Origin: an uncultured Lachnobacterium sp.
GTDB lineage: Bacteria > Bacillota > Clostridia > Lachnospirales > Lachnospiraceae
Assembly: GCA_900549895.1 (NCBI GenBank)
Contig: URQG01000018.1
Coordinates: 1-16,562 of the forward strand
Length of the DNA: 16,562 nt
Direction of reading: 5' to 3'
In this document: in pieces, positions 14,593 through 16,562 of the stretch
How the letters are laid out: each line of letters begins with the position of its first letter
How positions within the stretch are numbered: position 1 is the stretch's first letter
Position numbers and translations under genes: made by a program
Notes under the pieces: model-generated
What the model was told of the DNA's origin: nothing
The model's database searches: none
The model's input: only the letters and a program-made list of their open reading frames with translations

Positions 14593-15906
14593 CTACGCTG
14601 TCTTAGCTTCATTCATCTTGCGGTCTGCTTCCTTAATCGCTTCACGAACCGCCTCCCGATAACGCGTCTGCAACGCTTTTTCATCCTCATATTGTGTAAG
14701 GTCTACCTGTGCAAACGCCTCATTCTTTTTCTTAATCGGTACCTCCGCTTGTCTTGCCATCTTCTTAGCTGCACGCTTTGCAAACACAAGACTTTCCAGC
14801 AGAGAATTGCTTGCCAGGCGATTTCTTCCGTGTACACCGTTGCAAGCAGTCTCTCCTACCGCATACAAATGTTCCATTGAAGTGTGACTCTCATGATCGA
14901 CCCACACACCTCCCATAAAATAATGCTGCGCCGGAACGACGGGAATACACTCTTTCGTAACATCATAGCCCATCTTACGGCAATGCTCAACGATATTCGG
15001 AAAATGCGTGTGCAATTCTGCTTCCGGAATCGTTCTTAAATCTTCCCATACATAATCGCTGTGATCCTTCTCCATCTGCTCACAGATTGCTTCCGTCAGC
15101 AGATCACGCGGTAAAAGTTCGTTGACAAAACGCTCGCCTTTTTTGTTATAAAGTTTTGCGCCCTCGCCACGTACCGATTCCGAAATCAGAAAACTCCGGT
15201 CCTCCTCATGCTCCGAATAGAGCGTCGTCGGATGGATCTGCACATAATTGATATCCTTCAGCTTCACATGATGAAGCAATGACAATGCAAGCGCATCCCC
15301 TGTCAGATGACGGAAATTTGTTGAATGACGATATAATCCTCCGATTCCGCCGCATGCCCACACGGTTTCATCCGCTTCAACCACTTCAAGAGTCCCGTCT
15401 GCCTTGCGAATCACAGCCCCATAACAAGCATTATCCATGGTCACGATATCCAGCATGGTGGTATATTCAAGAATCCGCACATTTTCCTGCTTCTGTACTG
15501 CCGCCCAAAGCTTGCTTGTGATTTCCTCTCCGGTAATATCCTCATGGAAAAGAATTCGCTTATCCGAATGCGCGCCCTCTCTGGTAAAAGCAAGTTCTCC
15601 GTTCTCGTTCCTCGCAAAATCCACATCATAAGAAAGAAGATCCCTGACCACGTCCTGTGAAGAACGGATCATAATATCAACCGACTCCTTATCATTTTCA
15701 TAATGGCCGGCCTTCATCGTATCTTCAAAATAACTGTCGTAGTCCGCATCATTTTTGAGCATACAGATGCCTCCCTGCGCCAAGTAGGAATCGCTGCTTG
15801 GAACATCCTCCTTCGTAATGATTGTAATCTGTTTGTCTCTCGGAAGCTGCAGTGCACAGTACAAACCGGAACATCCGCTTCCCACAATTAATACGTCTGT
15901 CTTCAT
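14593..15906 (-). CDS. nadB: L-aspartate oxidase (short form)
   Basis: FAD enzyme that oxidises L-aspartate to iminoaspartate, the first step of de novo NAD synthesis. The FAD-binding VGSGCSGLYCA lies at 8-18, followed by SYLAQGGI (40-47), TREGAHSDKRILFHEDITG (108-126), IHPTTLY (224-230), SESVRGEGAKLYN (242-254), RFVNELLPRD (259-268), PAQHYFMGGV (325-334) and GETACNGVHGRNRLASNSLLE (351-371). These cover the FAD and capping domains of the succinate dehydrogenase/fumarate reductase flavoprotein fold. At 437 residues it is about 100 shorter than the E. coli enzyme, with a reduced C-terminal helical domain. The frame is intact, so this looks like a genuine short form. AGGAAAG lies about 11 nt before ATG. 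Its start overlaps the stop of a possible 48-residue leader ORF by ATGA. The partner nadA is not adjacent. Confidence 0.95.
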   Translation of the reverse strand: MKTDVLIVGSGCSGLYCALQLPRDKQITIITKEDVPSSDSYLAQGGICMLKNDADYDSYFEDTMKAGHYENDKESVDIMIRSSQDVVRDLLSYDVDFARNENGELAFTREGAHSDKRILFHEDITGEEITSKLWAAVQKQENVRILEYTTMLDIVTMDNACYGAVIRKADGTLEVVEADETVWACGGIGGLYRHSTNFRHLTGDALALSLLHHVKLKDINYVQIHPTTLYSEHEEDRSFLISESVRGEGAKLYNKKGERFVNELLPRDLLTEAICEQMEKDHSDYVWEDLRTIPEAELHTHFPNIVEHCRKMGYDVTKECIPVVPAQHYFMGGVWVDHESHTSMEHLYAVGETACNGVHGRNRLASNSLLESLVFAKRAAKKMARQAEVPIKKKNEAFAQVDLTQYEDEKALQTRYREAVREAIKEADRKMNEAKTA

Positions 15907-16049
15907 AATTCGCCATACTTTCCTGACATGCAGCTATCACTGCATGCATTTTGATAATTTGCGTAACAGAATGTAACTCTGCTACTCTCTAGTGCGTTCG
16001 AGTTTCTATCAATACGAAAGTTGACACTTCTTCCAGTTTCATTTTCCAT
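15903..16049 (-). CDS. Possible 48-residue leader ORF overlapping nadB
   Basis: An uninterrupted frame starts at ATG 16049 (MENETGRSVNFRIDR) and ends FCYANYQNACSDSCMSGKYG before GEL-TGA. Its TGA (15903-15905) overlaps the nadB ATG as ATGA, the arrangement typical of translational coupling. It has three cysteines in the last 21 residues (Cys28, Cys36, Cys40) and no membrane segment. I recognise no family. The ribosome site is weak, with only GAGAG/TTGAG stretches and no AGGAGG, and the length could occur by chance, so confidence is low. It lies wholly inside the predicted nadB leader transcript starting near 16081. It does not resemble the C-terminus of NadA, which was considered because nadA often lies here. 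Confidence 0.28.
   Translation of the reverse strand: MENETGRSVNFRIDRNSNALESSRVTFCYANYQNACSDSCMSGKYGEL
15927..15946 (-). promoter_or_regulatory. Hairpin just upstream of the nadB ribosome binding site
   Basis: CATGCAG (15927-15933) and CTGCATG (15940-15946) form a perfect 7-bp stem with a 6-nt loop. On the nadB mRNA it ends about 3 nt before AGGAAAG. It could modulate initiation or stop a ribosome leaving the leader ORF; no ligand-binding fold is recognised. Confidence 0.45.
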
Positions 16050-16087
16050 ATTGCTCAACTCTCATAGATTCAAATAGCACGACAGTG

Positions 16088-16116
16088 AGTATAGCATATA
16101 TCTTTACATGTGACAA
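16088..16116 (-). promoter_or_regulatory. Promoter of the nadB-nadC-niaR operon
   Basis: On the minus strand TTGTCA (16111-16116) and TATACT (16088-16093) are exactly 17 nt apart, with TGC preceding the -10. Each hexamer is one base from consensus. The start would be near 16081, giving a leader of about 175 nt before nadB. Confidence 0.78.
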
Positions 16117-16123
16117 GACAGTA
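16108..16123 (-). promoter_or_regulatory. Candidate NiaR operator over the nadB -35
   Basis: ACTGTCTTGTCACATG on the minus strand covers the -35 hexamer and contains an imperfect TGTC-TT-GTCA dyad. The position suits a repressor, and niaR is the last gene of the same operon. The match to the real NiaR consensus was not computed, so this is a suggestion only. Confidence 0.3.
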
Positions 16124-16142
16124 ATCCAAATTCGGGTTTGTT

Positions 16143-16421
16143 GATTTGAATTTGTGACAAAGTGACGCTCCCCAAACCATTATTTATTAGAAGTATAACA
16201 GATTCGGAATGATACCGACTTTTTCTCAATTTTTTATGCGAGTTAACTCCTGCAACGATTTTGGATCGTTTTTGTCAATATTGTAAATGAGCGCTATTAT
16301 CCAAGACAATGGAACGCAGGAGCAGTCGCATAAAATAATTTCAAAAAAGTGTATCATCCCAAATCCTGTTACTTGAGATATACTGATGGTTTGGGGAGCT
16401 GTTTTTGATAAAATTCAAATC
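16143..16421. repeat. 279-bp imperfect palindrome (MITE-like or long-hairpin RNA element)
   Basis: The two halves are inverted copies over most of their length. Exact arms include GATTTGAATTT at both tips (16143-16153 with 16411-16421), GCTCCCCAAACCAT (14 bp, 16167-16180 with 16386-16399), and TTTTATGCGA (10 bp) and CTCCTGC (7 bp) further in. Between them the arms match with small gaps, for example AACAGATTCGGAATGATAC against AACAGGATTTGGGATGATAC. The central 60-70 bp are poorly matched. No convincing ORF lies inside. The right arm is followed by TGTTTTT just after GGGGAGC. A weaker CAAATT match may extend the repeat outward to about 16126 and 16434. I cannot identify target-site duplications or a parent transposon. 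Confidence 0.75.
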
Positions 16422-16541
16422 TCCAAAAATTTGCGCAGTAGTAATGGTGGAAACCTATAATTTTAGGGCTAAACTCTTAATCCTTATTCCGCTTAAAATA
16501 TAAATGGGGTGTCTTGGCAGGCAAGACGTCTACTTATTAAT
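16422..16541. other. Non-coding end of the contig with a small hairpin
   Basis: AT-rich sequence with no supportable gene. GTCTTG (16511-16516) and CAAGAC (16522-16527) form a 6-bp inverted repeat with a 5-nt loop; no T-run follows. Together with 15907-16421 this makes about 635 bp upstream of nadB without a firm gene. Confidence 0.6.
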
Positions 16542-16562
16542 CTGTCTCTTATACACATCTCC
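16542..16562. other. Tn5 mosaic end and Nextera adapter (library artefact)
   Basis: CTGTCTCTTATACACATCT (16542-16560) is the reverse complement of the Tn5 mosaic end at 31-49, and the following CC begins the Nextera read-2 adapter. It is read-through adapter, to be trimmed. Confidence 0.97.

Noticed and set aside
14212..14880. Plus-strand open frame of 222 codons
   Set aside because: It is antisense to the nadB/nadC junction and both of those genes have strong family motifs.
15903..16049. The small ORF as a remnant of nadA
   Set aside because: No NadA C-terminal pattern, such as the conserved Cys-containing NTLEKLY region, is visible.
16143..16421. The palindrome as a fold-back chimera from amplification or assembly
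   Set aside because: The arms differ at many positions and by several small gaps; a fold-back artefact would give identical arms.
31..16560. A 16.5-kb composite transposon bounded by inverted 19-bp Tn5 mosaic ends
   Set aside because: The left end also carries Nextera index and P7 sequence, the right end continues with the Nextera overhang, there is no transposase, and dnaE is simply cut.

Overview
This window is a 16.5 kb draft contig from a low-to-moderate-GC Firmicute. Lachnospiraceae (Clostridia) is most likely, judging by the mix of an isoleucine T-box in front of a long-form IleRS, a GlgP/TraX pair, a short NadB with NadC and a NiaR-type regulator, and AGGAGG Shine-Dalgarno sites. Both ends carry Illumina Nextera adapter with the 19-bp Tn5 mosaic end, so the outermost 49 and 21 bases are library artefact.

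Layout, left to right: (1) 50-2695, minus strand, is the first 882 codons of dnaE, cut by the contig end; its gene start is at 2695. (2) 2709-2993 is an open frame that looks like only the C-terminal winged-helix tail of an AAA-type ATPase, directly upstream of dnaE. (3) 2994-3120 is a divergent promoter region built around a perfect 13-bp inverted repeat. (4) 3121-4020, plus strand, is a patatin-like phospholipase, whose tail overlaps the tail of the next gene. (5) 3967-7254, minus strand, is glgP followed by a TraX-family membrane protein 3 bp downstream. (6) 7283-10837 is ileS with a strong promoter, a T-box leader with its own terminator, and a hairpin after the gene. (7) 10893-12947, minus strand, holds a DUF4190-type protein, a uridine-kinase-like P-loop kinase and a six-helix membrane protein. 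(8) 12977-13078 is a GC-richer segment with complementary ends that no gene explains. (9) 13088-16123, minus strand, is the NAD unit: promoter, a possible 48-codon leader ORF, nadB, nadC and niaR, closed by a terminator. (10) 16143-16421 is a 279-bp imperfect palindrome with no gene, followed by about 120 bp of AT-rich sequence and the adapter.

The genes are mostly housekeeping: replication, glycogen breakdown, isoleucine charging under tRNA control, and de novo NAD synthesis with its niacin-responsive repressor. nadA, normally next to nadB, is not here. I see no defence system, CRISPR array or large novel system. The least explained items are the long palindrome near the right end, the structured segment at 12977-13078, the small Cys-containing ORF that overlaps nadB by ATGA, and the orphan ATPase tail before dnaE.
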